63,177 nt of DNA from Neelides folsomi. Its lineage: Eukaryota; Arthropoda; Collembola; Neelipleona; Neelidae. Location: positions 1 through 63,177 of the forward strand of contig JAQGBZ010000361.1 of assembly GCA_034687125.1 (NCBI GenBank), written 5' to 3'. A model generated the notes under the pieces. It did no database searches. It was not told where the DNA came from and was given only the letters and a program-made list of their open reading frames with translations. Positions 47,660-58,904 of this stretch are shown here, piece after piece; the first letter of the stretch is position 1, and the number at the start of each line of letters is the position of its first letter. The position numbers and the translations under genes were made by a program.

Positions 47660-49460
47660 TATTTCTTCGATCACTCCCCACTCGCTCAGAAGATTTGTCT
47701 ATATTTTGAAATTGGTTGATTATAAAATTATTTGTAGACGTTAATTAATATTCAAATGGGATTATTTTTGAGTCTTCTATTACCAATAAGTCGATTTTAT
47801 CATTTCGATATCAAAAGGCAATAGGAGATATGGCCATAGGAATCATAAATAAATGACTTACTTGAACGTTATCCTTTGACCGATGGGTTTGTCAAGACGG
47901 ATGCTAAATTATCCTGAAATATGTATTATTCACTCAGGTGGAATTATGTAGAAATGTGAAATAAACCAGAGTTTTAAATTATATATTGATGACGCAACCG
48001 CAAGAATCAAGAAGGAACTTGAAAGCTGAAACGAAAATCGTAAACACAAAGAACAAGAACAACCGCTAAAGCTAACGGTCAATCTAGGGAGGGGCGAGAA
48101 TAACGAACAACGTTTAGTCTTGGTGTTGATCAATTTCTCAAGGTATACATACACACCAACCCCTTCCGTTCTAATACCCTGTATTTTAAATAATTAAATA
48201 TTATGTATATTATAAATATATTTAATATTTTAGAATTAAAACGTTTTAAACTTATGATATCCTTCTACAATTGCACGTTCCATTTAGAAACAATTACATA
48301 CCTAAATATCTTCTAAAACAAAATATCTTAACTTATAACTACTACGGATAAATATAATATTACATAAAAATATTAAATTGTCTTATTTAAATTACTTATA
48401 AAATACATAGATCCAAACATAGCCTTATAGCTCTATAGGTAATTCAGGTAATTCATCTCATTATCAGTCAATTTGTATCTGAATCTAGGTACGAAAACGA
48501 AACAATTCTTGGATTGAAGAGATCGTCAACTTGGTCATTGCCCCGTCATTCCACGTTCCATCATTCGACAATTATCTCAACTATACATACATCATTTAAG
48601 TTCCAGTAGCTGTGTGCGTATGGTCTAATTGTAATACCGATTCAAATCCAGTTTAAGGTTTAACCTTTTTATGTTACAACAAACCTTTGATTATATAATA
48701 TAATTTCAAAATTTGATGATTTGAACTTAATGCTAAACAACTCGTCAAGTCTATTAAATTGACTTAAAGTCCGTGTCTTTTATTTAGCTTATCAGACAGT
48801 GGTGCAATATAAAGGTTTTTATCCAAGAAGGATAGATTAATGTTACATTAATTTGAATATTTAAACGTCTTTCTTCAGTTTCTTCCTTTAAGTTATACCT
48901 AGCATCACTTATTGCGAACCGAAACCTGTCAATTGATTAAAAGCTTTAATAAATAATATTTGTATCTAAAGGAGACTTAACTATCCTTAAATATGAAGTT
49001 GATATCTACATTAATTGCTTTTTCCGTATAAGTTTAATCAAATTATCATAAATGAAAAAAGTGAAGCCATTTTTATTCAAATCGAAACAGCATTGAATTT
49101 TCAATCTGCATACATCAATTTACGATTTGAAATCTATATGAGGAATAAAGACAAGTGTAATGACTTTTTATCCAGTTCAATTGTTTAATCAAATAATTAA
49201 AGTGATAGTGAACCTCTTTAGCATGCCCCAAGGATTTTTCATTTTTATTTATAAATGTCGATGAGATTAAATAGAATAAAACCAACAGCATTTTCTTAAC
49301 GGATAATATATTATAGCATGCTCCGTTAGTTAATTGTTGTATTATAGAAAATTAAACAAAACTCCATTATTTTATCCAACTACAATACAAGAGTATGATA
49401 GAAATACAACTCCCATGAAATCATCCGAATACTCTTGATCAATGATTAACCATTAGTACC
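47660..49460. other. Upstream spacer of the F-box gene
   Basis: Non-coding. The less AT-rich stretch 47880-48180 may hold the promoter/leader of the minus-strand F-box gene. The 74-codon frame at 47930-48154 shows no domain. Confidence 0.4.
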
Positions 49461-49999
49461 GGAGATGTTCCGTTCCCAGGGAACGTTCCCTGGGAACCAT
49501 CAGAAATTAAACATCAGTTTAAATTCTGCGCATATTAAATAACGAAATCTGAATTGATTTGAAGCTTTTAATTGATTTATAATAAAATATATAGTGTTTT
49601 AATGGCTTTTAATCATTTTAATTTGATGAGGAGTCAAATATTTTATTCTATTAATGATGGTTAAAGGTAATTTCATATTCCCACTTTTACTTATTTAATT
49701 TCCTTCACTATTGAGAATTTGGGAAAAACACATTTTGAATAATTTAAATTATTTAATTAACAAATACTATTTTTCAAGCTATGAAACTTTCCATTAATAT
49801 ATTTTTTGACAGTTTAAATGATGTTTAATTTTATTTTTAATTAAAATAGCAATATAATGAATATTAAAGTTGAGTTAAGAAAGAAAATATAAATAATTAT
49901 AACAAGTTTAAATGCTTAGTGGAGAGAAAGCAAGTTTTGAGATCATATGATGCGCATGTGATTGTTCCCAGGGAACGTTCCCACCTCTGGCACATCTCT
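49461..49999. repeat. ~540-bp inverted-repeat element with a perfect palindrome at its left end
   Basis: The left end starts GGAGATGTTCC and contains a 26-bp perfect palindrome (49472-49497; half-site GTTCCCAGGGAAC). The right end holds 19 bp of the same sequence (49964-49982) and closes with a reversed AGAGATGTGCC (near 49999). The two ends therefore match as terminal inverted repeats with a few differences. No coding region inside. Confidence 0.65.
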
Positions 50000-50264
50000 G
50001 ACCATTACCATTAGACACTTCCACAGTATGCAGTTTTCATTGCTCATTGCTCCTTCAGTCTTGGCACTTTAAGGTCGACCTTTATTTTTCCCACACAAGT
50101 CCACCTTGGATTCTGAAAATTCCAAAACCCATTAACAAACGTAAATTTTTAATTCTCTATGGCAATAATTAACATCTAATGGAACATGCTAATAAATCGA
50201 TAGTTTTTCCTTAATTCTTTGTATCAATAATTTCTCCTTGATATTTCCTTGCTAAATCTTTGAG

Positions 50265-52364
50265 ATGATTTTTTTAAGTTTATATCTTTACTTAAATCTC
50301 ATAAGTTTAATTTTATGCAGCATAAATTTTAATGATAATTTTAATAATAAAATAACTATCTTATTTGTTAAAAGTTTAATTGAGATTATTCGTGAAAGTG
50401 AATATCGTGATGAGTTCTGCCCATTAAAATACATTTCATCTAGTGGAATAAGTGGTAATATCAAAGATATAATTAACGATGAATTTGTTCCTTATAAAAT
50501 AAATAGTGAACTGATTCCAATCCAATCTCTCTCAATTAATTCATTGGATCATAATTCAACATTCAACCGATTAAAACAAGCAAAGTGGGAACATAAAGGA
50601 CATTTCAGAAAAACTTATTGTTCAACTGTTACAGTTACAACAATAAATTATAATTTAATATCCTTAGTAGAAAAATTAAAATTGATAACTCATATTAAAA
50701 AAGACCATTTTTTATTTTGGCATAAAACTCAAAGTGAATCATTATCATTTTTAAATTCTCTTAACACGCCAATGACTCCGAAATTAAAATTTAAAATTTT
50801 GCTCTTTATGTGCAAAAATTGCCCAAATTTGTGTTCACTAAATATATCAAGCAAAAATAAGACTCAAGATTTAACCAATGAAAATAAAATATTTTTTCAT
50901 GATAGAAAATGGATAAATTTAAAAGGGAAAAATATTTCTGTTTCAAGCACAGATTTGTCTCCGTATGTAACAATTGATCGTTACGATCCTTTTCAAGTTA
51001 TTCGCGGTTGCCATGCAGAACTTTATCGTGCAGTTGCGAAAGTATATAATTTAACCATTACAATTGACGTGGATCCGAAAAGATCAATAGGGATAAAAGC
51101 TGCGAATGGGAGTTGGATCGGAATGTTTGGTGATGTCGTTTATGGCAGATTTGAAATTGCCGCCTGGATGGGATATTCATCTCCACGCTATCCTTTTATT
51201 GACTATACGACTTATACAAGAATTGATAATTTAGTGTTTTTAACAGCAAAGCCTAAAATCATATCAGTTAAATGGGAAGCAATTTTTTATCCATTTACGC
51301 CATTGGTTTGGTATTTAATAATTACGGTGTTTTTTATCTCAATCCCGATATTTTTCGCTGGTTTGAATATGAATTTAGATAACAAAAAATTCAAAATTTA
51401 CCGCTCTTGTGAAATGCCATTTGCTATGTTGTTTGAACAATTTATAACAATTAAAAAAGGAACTCAAATAATTTCAGTTGTACTATTACTATTCGCTTTA
51501 ATTATTTTGACTGGTTACCGAAGCAACTTAATTTCATTTTTGACTTTTCCCGAAATTGAAAAAATCCCGGTTGATTTTCAACAATTGCACGATGGAAAAG
51601 ATTTCAATATTTATTATCACTATTTGGGAGGATTGGGCTATATACGGTTTAATAGTTCTAAAAAGCAAATGCATATGAATTTAAAAAGACGACTAAAATT
51701 AGAACGATCTTCAGAAAAATGTGTTTTGGCAGCATTTCTTGAACATAAAACAGCATGCATTGGGTGGAACGTTGCGATTATGCAAGCAGTTGCCAAACGG
51801 CTGACGCTTAATCAAAATTACAATCCTGTTTATATGACTCAAGATGCGATTTATTCTGTGGTTCGGGCTGTGGGACTTCGAAAAGATTCTGATTTAACCG
51901 ACGCTTTTGGATTTCTGGTTGGGAGATTGCGAGACACGGGACATTTTGAGAAATGGAACGATGATTTGTTGAAGCGGTCTAAAGCACGCGGAAGTTCTGA
52001 ATTGAAAAGCAAAGGGAGGAAAGCAAAAGAATTTGTTGAACTTGAAACAAGAATTCTAAATTCAGGGAAAGAATTGAAACCTTTTAAAATAGAAAATGTC
52101 TACGTTAATTTTATAATATTAATGTTCGGATTGTCTTGCGGATTTGTAGCGTTTTTATTTGAATTTTTTATAACACGCGGGAAACGAGTTATTCAACTCA
52201 GCAGATCACAAATTTCAAAAGGCATAATTATCGTTGAACCCAAAACATCCCTAAGAATGAAAGTTAAATTCAAAAGAAGCTTAACATCTTTTCATCTTCA
52301 AAATTTCCAAAATAATAATAATTTATTAAATGGCCGACAAAAATGCAGTACAGCACGATATTAG
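50265..52364 (+). CDS. Ionotropic receptor (IR) 1 of a tandem array
   Basis: Single-exon gene of 699 residues. Residues 1-19 are a signal peptide. The divergent amino-terminal region runs to ~210. Ligand-binding lobe S1 follows at ~215-335 (NISVSSTDLSPYVTIDRYDP, SWIGMFGDVVYGRFEIAAWM). TM1 is at ~347-367 (LVWYLIITVFFISIPIFFAG), then the pore region (PFAMLFEQF). TM2 is at ~399-420 with GYRSNLISFLTFP, the equivalent of the iGluR SYTANLxAFLT motif. S2 is at ~430-600 (GLRKDSDLTDAFGFLVGRLR) and TM3 at ~611-636 (FIILMFGLSCGFVAFLFEFF). The glutamate-binding Arg/Thr/Asp triad is not evident, as in divergent IRs. Likely an odour/taste receptor subunit in sensory dendrites. Same orientation and closely similar to the next two genes. 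Confidence 0.92.
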   Translation: MIFLSLYLYLNLISLILCSINFNDNFNNKITILFVKSLIEIIRESEYRDEFCPLKYISSSGISGNIKDIINDEFVPYKINSELIPIQSLSINSLDHNSTFNRLKQAKWEHKGHFRKTYCSTVTVTTINYNLISLVEKLKLITHIKKDHFLFWHKTQSESLSFLNSLNTPMTPKLKFKILLFMCKNCPNLCSLNISSKNKTQDLTNENKIFFHDRKWINLKGKNISVSSTDLSPYVTIDRYDPFQVIRGCHAELYRAVAKVYNLTITIDVDPKRSIGIKAANGSWIGMFGDVVYGRFEIAAWMGYSSPRYPFIDYTTYTRIDNLVFLTAKPKIISVKWEAIFYPFTPLVWYLIITVFFISIPIFFAGLNMNLDNKKFKIYRSCEMPFAMLFEQFITIKKGTQIISVVLLLFALIILTGYRSNLISFLTFPEIEKIPVDFQQLHDGKDFNIYYHYLGGLGYIRFNSSKKQMHMNLKRRLKLERSSEKCVLAAFLEHKTACIGWNVAIMQAVAKRLTLNQNYNPVYMTQDAIYSVVRAVGLRKDSDLTDAFGFLVGRLRDTGHFEKWNDDLLKRSKARGSSELKSKGRKAKEFVELETRILNSGKELKPFKIENVYVNFIILMFGLSCGFVAFLFEFFITRGKRVIQLSRSQISKGIIIVEPKTSLRMKVKFKRSLTSFHLQNFQNNNNLLNGRQKCSTARY

Positions 52365-52900
52365 TTAATAAAAATAATTATGAATAAAATAAACGATTTT
52401 AGTGATTTATTGCACAATTTAATTAAAAATAACATTTTTATTAATGCATTAAGATATTTTTTCAATCATATACAATTGTTTTAATTCATGATGTGCATTG
52501 ATGTTTATTCATTCGTCTTATAACTTTAGTAGGATAGTTCAATATATATATATATATGAATCCCACCCTGTACATACATATACCATAAAATCTATTTTTA
52601 ATAATAATACTTCACTCATAATATTGACAATTTGAATTTGAACTTACATTTAGATAATCCATATATATAGGTATATATATAAAGCTTAATTAAGACATGT
52701 CTTCTATTTCCCGTTTTGTTATCTTATCGAGTCACCTATCACCTTATCCAATATTATTTATTTAACCTTACCTTATACCAATTAATATCAGTTAAATATA
52801 CAAAATACAAATACAATACCTATTGGAAAATCTTTTCCTCATGCCGTATTAATAAAGATAGTAATAAAATTATAATTTTTTCACTTATTTTAATTAAACA
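52365..52900. other. Spacer between IR copies 1 and 2
   Basis: AT-rich, with a short AT microsatellite near 52543. CCCACCCTGTA at 52561 is matched in inverted orientation by TACAGGGTGGG near 55405. Confidence 0.4.
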
Positions 52901-54858
52901 ATGAGCTTTTTAAACATATGTTTTTTACCGCAAATTATTATATTAAACGTGTTAGCCTTCAACATTAAATATCATAACAATAATGATAAGAGCAATTTAT
53001 TGTGCGAAACTTTAATTGAAATTATTCGTGAAAGCGAAACCCTCGATGAATTTTGTGCAGTTAAATTTATTTATCCTGGAGTTATTGTGAATAATCATGA
53101 AGATAATGAAGATAACAATGTCCTTAATTATGACTTAATTTTTCTCAAAATAAATGAAGAATCAGTTCCTTTACAAACGTTAACAATGAAATCATTTAAT
53201 AAAAATTCCACACTCCAACGTTACAAAAAGGCTAAATGGATATTGAAGGAACCATGTTATAAAACTTATTGTTCAACCATTGTACTAACAGTTAAATCTC
53301 ACGACATTTTATCGCTAATTGAAAAACTAAAACATACTACTTTTATTAAAAAGGATCATTTTGTATTTTGGTTACAAAATTTAAACGAATCTCTTAAAAT
53401 TTCCAATTTACTTATTAGTAAGCCAACAATACCAAAACTAAAATACAAAATATTCATATATGGATGCTATAAAAATATGTGTTCTTTAATGGAATCGAAT
53501 AAATCTCATGAAATAAATATGAACATGAAATTAATAAATCAAAAATCAATAATAAATTTTAATTCACGGAGATGGATCAATCTACAATGGAAACATATTT
53601 CAATTTCAAGTTCAGATTTAGCGCCATATGTTACCATAGAACCTGAAGATCCTTTAAAAATAATTCGCGGTTCTCATGCAGAAATTTATAAAGTGCTCGC
53701 AAGCGCTTACAATTTTACTATCAAATTCGACGTTGATCCTAAGAGATCAATTGGAATAAAAGCTGCCAATGGGAGTTGGATCGGAATGGTTGGAGACATC
53801 GTTTATAGAAGATTTGATATTGCCGCTTGGATGGGATATTCAAAACCAAGATATCCGTATATAGACTACACGACTTATACGAGAATTGATAATATGGTTT
53901 ATTTAATTGCAAAACCAAAGATCTTAAAAGTAAAATGGCAAGCAATTTTTTATCCGTTTACGCTATTTGTTTGGATTGTTACAATAGCAGTATTTATCAT
54001 CACAATTCCTATATTTTTTGCTGGATTGAATATAAAAAGGAAATTGAAAGATTTTAATTTTTATAATGCGTTTGAGATCCCTTATGGGATTTTATTTGAA
54101 CAATCCATTAAACTAAGAGAAGGAACAAAAATAATCGGAATTGTTGTTTCTTTATTCGCTTTTATTATTCTAACGGGTTATCGGAGTAATTTAATTTCAT
54201 ATTTAACTTTCCCCGAATCAGAGAAAATTCCTATTAATTTTCGTCAATTAAATGATGCAAAAGATTACAATATTTATTATCATTATGTTGGGGGGATTGG
54301 CTATATGTGGTTTAACAGTTCTAAACAAGAAATAAATATCAATTTGAAAAATCGGTTTATTTTAGAAAAATCAATAGAAAAATGTGTTTTGGCGGCATTT
54401 TTAAAACCTAAAACTGCTTGTATTGGATGGTTTGTTGCGATTTCTCAAGCTGTTGCAAAAAGATTGACTTTGGCTCAAAATTACAATCCTGTTTTTATTA
54501 CCCAGGATGCAATTGTGTGATTCCTGCAGTTGCACTTCAGAAAGATTCAGATCTTACTGATGCATTTGGGTTTTTGGTTGGGAGAATGAGGGACACGGGG
54601 CATTTTGAAAAATGGAATGACGATTTACTGAAAAGGACAAAAAGTAAAGGAAGTTTGAAACTTAAAAGCCAAGGAAAATTGAACAAAGAATATGCTGAGC
54701 TTGAAAAACAAATTTTAAATTCGAAATCAAATTTGAAGCCTTTTAAGATTGAAAATGTTTTTATTCATTTCTACCTATTAATTTTTGGATCATCATGTGG
54801 ATTAATCGTTTTTCTTTTTGAAAATATTAAAAATACCTACAAACATGGAAATAAATAG
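52901..54858 (+). pseudogene. Ionotropic receptor 2 of the array, frameshifted
   Basis: The first frame (52901-54520, 539 codons) has a signal peptide (MSFLNICFLPQIIILNVLAF), S1 (DLAPYVTIEPEDP, SWIGMVGDIVYRRFDIAAWM), TM1 (FVWIVTIAVFIITIPIFFAG) and TM2 (GYRSNLISYLTFP), and breaks right after ITQDAI. The second frame (to 54858) resumes at VIPAVALQKDSDLTDAFGFL and carries TM3 (FYLLIFGSSCGLIVFLFE). Compared with copy 3 (GATGCAATTTATTCCGTGATT) copy 2 has four bases fewer at 54511-54515. One four-base deletion is the only lesion seen, so the break is recent or an assembly error. Confidence 0.85.
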
Positions 54859-55703
54859 AAAAATATAAAATTTAATGAATGTAATCTCAAGGTTGTTGGC
54901 AAATTATTTGCATGCTCATATTTTGATTATTATGGTTTTATTATAATATGCTATATTATTCCAATTTGGCATTTCATAACAATTATCAATTATGATGGAT
55001 TACGATTCGATACATAATTTAATGAACGAGTTTGTATTTAAAGTTTGCATGTAATTTTTTACTCGTTAATTTATAAATTGATAAGCATCTCATATATACA
55101 TAATACTCATATATCATCTCTCACATCGAAATGTAATTACCAATCATAATATCATTAAAAATTAATTTTATTATACCAGTATCTTCACTCATTTTTTACT
55201 TTACTCTTCCATTTTAGACTCAATTTAACGAAGTCTATTGATAGTTCAATTTTGGTTGATTATTATATTGATAATATACATATAGCCAATTAGGATTTTT
55301 AAACCATTTGTAATTGTAATAAATGTAACTGTGTGTATGTGGAATAAATTGTTATTGTACAATATTGATTATTTTTATGTAATTACATAGTATTAATACC
55401 TTTATACAGGGTGGGCCTTTATACCCTTTACATATCTACAACACAAATAGAAATCCATCAAATTAGGTAATTAAATTTGAATTGTGTTGTCTGGTTGTCT
55501 GCTAGTTAAAGTAAATATGTACATTTAGATTGTAAAGATTAATTAATTATTATTGGTTTCTTAGAATTATCTCACAAAATGATGTTATATTAAATCTATT
55601 GAGTAACATTTGTATTATATCTGTTTGTTAAAGATAGTTTATATTATTATTATTAAAGTTAAGGTATTATAAATGTATAGAATCTTTCCTCAACTGAATA
55701 ATA
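54859..55703. other. Spacer between IR copies 2 and 3
   Basis: No gene recognised; AT-rich. Confidence 0.4.
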
Positions 55704-57650
55704 ATGAAACATTTAATAATTTTTCTTTTCCAAATTAATTTATTTAATTCAATTGAACTCAAAATTAACATGAAATATAAAATTTTATTAAGCATTCGCT
55801 ATAGTAAAATTATAAATGATTTAATTCATGAAAGCGAAGCAGAAGACGAATTTTGTCCAATTAAATACATTTATTCAGATAATGCAACCGAACAAGATTT
55901 CAACTCTGACCTAATATTTGCAAATGTTCACAATGAATTTATTCCTTCAGAATCAATCACCGTTCAAGGACTCTCAAAAAACTCTACTTTAATGAAATTT
56001 AAAATGAGGAAATTAACATTGCAATTGAATAAACGATCATATTGTTCAACAGTTATAATTGAACCAGATTATAGAATTTACAATTTAATCTACAGTTTAA
56101 CTCTTTCAATATCAAGATCAAAAAAAGATCATTTTATATTTTGGACTAAAAATTTAAAAAGTTCAATTGATTCATCTCTATTAAAAGAAATTCTAAAAAT
56201 TAAATTTAAAATTTTTCTATTTTTTAACAACATTACAATTGATGCTTTAACTGATCCAAATATTTATAATAGTGGAAAAATGAAAGAAATCAATTTAAAT
56301 AAAACAACACTTAAATTTCATAATCGAAGATGGATAAACTTGGCTGGTAGAAATATTTCAGTTTCAAGCACTGATTTATCTCCATATGTGACAGTCGACC
56401 CTAATGATCCTTTAAAAATAATTCGCGGATCTCATGCTGAAATTTATAAAGATATTGCTAGTGCTTTTAATATCAGCATTAGAATTGACGTAGATAATCG
56501 ACGCCCAGTTGGGATAAAAGCTGCAAATGGAACATGGCTCGGAATGTTTGGTGACGTTCTTTATGGAAAATTTGAAATTGCCGCTTGGATGGGATATTCA
56601 AAACCAAGATATCCCTATGTGGATTATACAACTTATACCAGAATTGACAACATGGTTTATTTAACTGCAAAACCAAAAATAATGTCAGTCAAATGGCAAG
56701 CAATATTTTATCCATTTACGCCACAGGTTTGGTTGTTAACAATGTTGGTGTTTTTTCTCACAATCCCCATTTATTTCGTGGCGCTAAATATGTCAAGAAA
56801 GCGTGGGGATTTTAGATATTATCGTTCCTTTGAAATGCCATTTGCTATTTTACTTGAACAAGGAATAAATGTAAACAAAGGAACGAAACTAATCACGATT
56901 ATATTTATTTTGTTCATTTTAATTATCTTAACTGGTTATCGAAGTAATTTAATTTCGTTTTTAACATTCCCCGAAACTGAAAGAATTCCATTGACATTTC
57001 AAGAATTGAATTTAGCCAAAGACTACAGTATTTATTATCATTATACAGGTGGAATTGGATACATGTGGTTCAACAATTCAAAAAAGCAATTAAACATGAA
57101 TTTGAAAAATCGTTTTAATTTGGAGAAATCTGCCGAAAATTGTATTTTATCAGCATTTTTAAAACCTAAGTCTGTTTGCATTGGTTGGTTTGTTGCGATT
57201 TCTCAAGCTGTTGCTAAGCGATTGACGCTTAATCAAAATTATGATCCGATTTTCATGGCACAGGATGCAATTTATTCCGTGATTCCGGCTGTTGTTTTGC
57301 AAAAAGATTCAGTTCTTACGGATGCATTTGGGTTTTTGGTTGGGAGGATGAGAGACACGGGACATTTTGATAAATGGAATGCTGATTTATTAAAAAGATC
57401 CAAAGTGAAAGGAAGCTCAAATCTCAAACGTATTGGAAGGAAAAATAAAGAATTTGTTGAGCTGGAAAAATTAATACAAAATTCTGCAAGTGATTTGAAA
57501 CCTTTTAAGATCCAAAATGTTTACATTCATTTTTTAATTTTAATATTTGGGCTAACTATTGGAACATTAATAGCTTTAATTGAAATTTTTATTATGGGAG
57601 GAAAGTTTAAAAATTTCGGAGAAGTTACTGACAAAATATATCACATGTAA
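55704..57650 (+). CDS. Ionotropic receptor 3 of the array
   Basis: Single-exon gene of 648 residues. It has a signal peptide (MKHLIIFLFQINLFNSIEL), S1 (NISVSSTDLSPYVTVDPNDP, TWLGMFGDVLYGKFEIAAWM), TM1 (VWLLTMLVFFLTIPIYFVAL), pore segment (PFAILLEQ), TM2 with GYRSNLISFLTFPETERIP, S2 (LQKDSVLTDAFGFLVGRMRD) and TM3 (FLILIFGLTIGTLIALIEIF). It is ~50 residues shorter than copy 1, which has a longer C-tail. The amino-terminal ~200 residues differ most between copies while TM/S1/S2 are well kept, suggesting divergence in the extracellular part. Expected as a ligand-gated cation channel subunit. Confidence 0.92.
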   Translation: MKHLIIFLFQINLFNSIELKINMKYKILLSIRYSKIINDLIHESEAEDEFCPIKYIYSDNATEQDFNSDLIFANVHNEFIPSESITVQGLSKNSTLMKFKMRKLTLQLNKRSYCSTVIIEPDYRIYNLIYSLTLSISRSKKDHFIFWTKNLKSSIDSSLLKEILKIKFKIFLFFNNITIDALTDPNIYNSGKMKEINLNKTTLKFHNRRWINLAGRNISVSSTDLSPYVTVDPNDPLKIIRGSHAEIYKDIASAFNISIRIDVDNRRPVGIKAANGTWLGMFGDVLYGKFEIAAWMGYSKPRYPYVDYTTYTRIDNMVYLTAKPKIMSVKWQAIFYPFTPQVWLLTMLVFFLTIPIYFVALNMSRKRGDFRYYRSFEMPFAILLEQGINVNKGTKLITIIFILFILIILTGYRSNLISFLTFPETERIPLTFQELNLAKDYSIYYHYTGGIGYMWFNNSKKQLNMNLKNRFNLEKSAENCILSAFLKPKSVCIGWFVAISQAVAKRLTLNQNYDPIFMAQDAIYSVIPAVVLQKDSVLTDAFGFLVGRMRDTGHFDKWNADLLKRSKVKGSSNLKRIGRKNKEFVELEKLIQNSASDLKPFKIQNVYIHFLILIFGLTIGTLIALIEIFIMGGKFKNFGEVTDKIYHM

Positions 57651-57821
57651 AATTTTTCAAAGTTAAATAATTGAAATACAATAGGTATGTACCTACATTC
57701 TATTACCAGAATGTACTAGAATGTTTAAAGTAATATAAAAATATAATTTCATGAAAAAATATAACCATCGAGATTATAATTAATAATAAATAATAAAAAT
57801 ATAATAAAAAGCTCGCAATAA

Positions 57822-58434
57822 TTATAATAGTAATATTTCCCTTTGGTATTTTACAGTAAATGGAATGGAATCACTTTGTTGTAGGAAAATAGTAATTATT
57901 GAAAATAGAGAACTGAAATTTTTTCTCTTATTATTTTTGGTCCCGAGATAAAAATTAATATTTTGAAAAATTACAATGATGAAAACTGAAAATATGAACA
58001 AAATCCAAACTATCATTTCAAAAGGTGATATAATAAGTGAATAATTAATTACTGTTGATTTATCAACATATTTCTTATAAGAGTATTGAACCCATTCTGA
58101 AGGAAAAGTTGAAATTAAGGGAGAAAATAATATTTTGGAATTATTAAGATTAAGAAGTATTAGGTTTATTCTTTGAATTCTGTGTGAGTTAACTCGTGGC
58201 ACAATAAGTTGAATCACATCTTTAGAATTATATTGTTCGTTACTAATTGTGAACTTATAGCAACAATCATCAAGAAACATTCAATACCATCTGAACTATG
58301 TGGACGTTTTGCTAACATCTGACATTCAGAACGATAAATACTCTGTTCATTTTTTAGTGATTTAATAAAGTTTTTAGTTGGGTGTGTTAATATTGCCCCT
58401 TCAAAATCATTCAAAATCAAAAATATTTTAGTTA
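57822..58434 (-). pseudogene. Divergent ionotropic receptor fragment (N-terminal half to TM1/pore)
   Basis: The minus-strand frame from ~58434 reads LNDFEGAILTHPTKNFIKSL and, after a one-base shift near 58270, continues as LDDCCYKFTISNEQYNSKDV, VQYSYKKYVDKSTVINYSL, TM1 (FEMIVWILFIFSVFIIVIFQ) and a pore-like LFSIITIFLQQSDSIPF before ending. S2 and TM3 are missing. The layout is that of an IR but very divergent from the three tandem copies. Confidence 0.55.
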
Positions 58435-58904
58435 AACAATTTATCTAAAACGTCATCCATATCCTTTTGTAAGAATTTTCATTAAAAATTATAATGAATA
58501 TATTTGTGTTTGTGTTTCTTTTAAATTTAATCTAGGACATTATTGAAATTCTTTATTACAATTACATGCTAGACAATTGTTTCACAATCGCAATGAAATG
58601 AATGAATACAAAATAAAATATTTTAATGCTTTTTACTTATTATGAATATGTATTAATAATAGAATAAAATATAATCTTCTCTCTCAATAATATCTTTAAT
58701 TCTTCATTACTGGATCTCAGTCTCCGTACGATTAAATAATACTGATAAATAAATTTACCTTTTATTTTCCTCTTTTTACATTATTGTCAATGAAATAAAA
58801 TAAAATTGCATAACAAGGATATGCATGTGAGTGTTTTTACTAAGAGATCGGGTTATCCTGACATTAATTTTCTTATGTTAGGGTAAATATTTAAATTAAT
58901 CAGG
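58435..58904. other. Non-coding spacer
   Basis: No gene recognised. Confidence 0.4.

Noticed and set aside
48600..48665. Possible tRNA (GATTCAAATCC resembles a T-loop)
   Set aside because: No matching A box, acceptor stem or anticodon arm could be folded.
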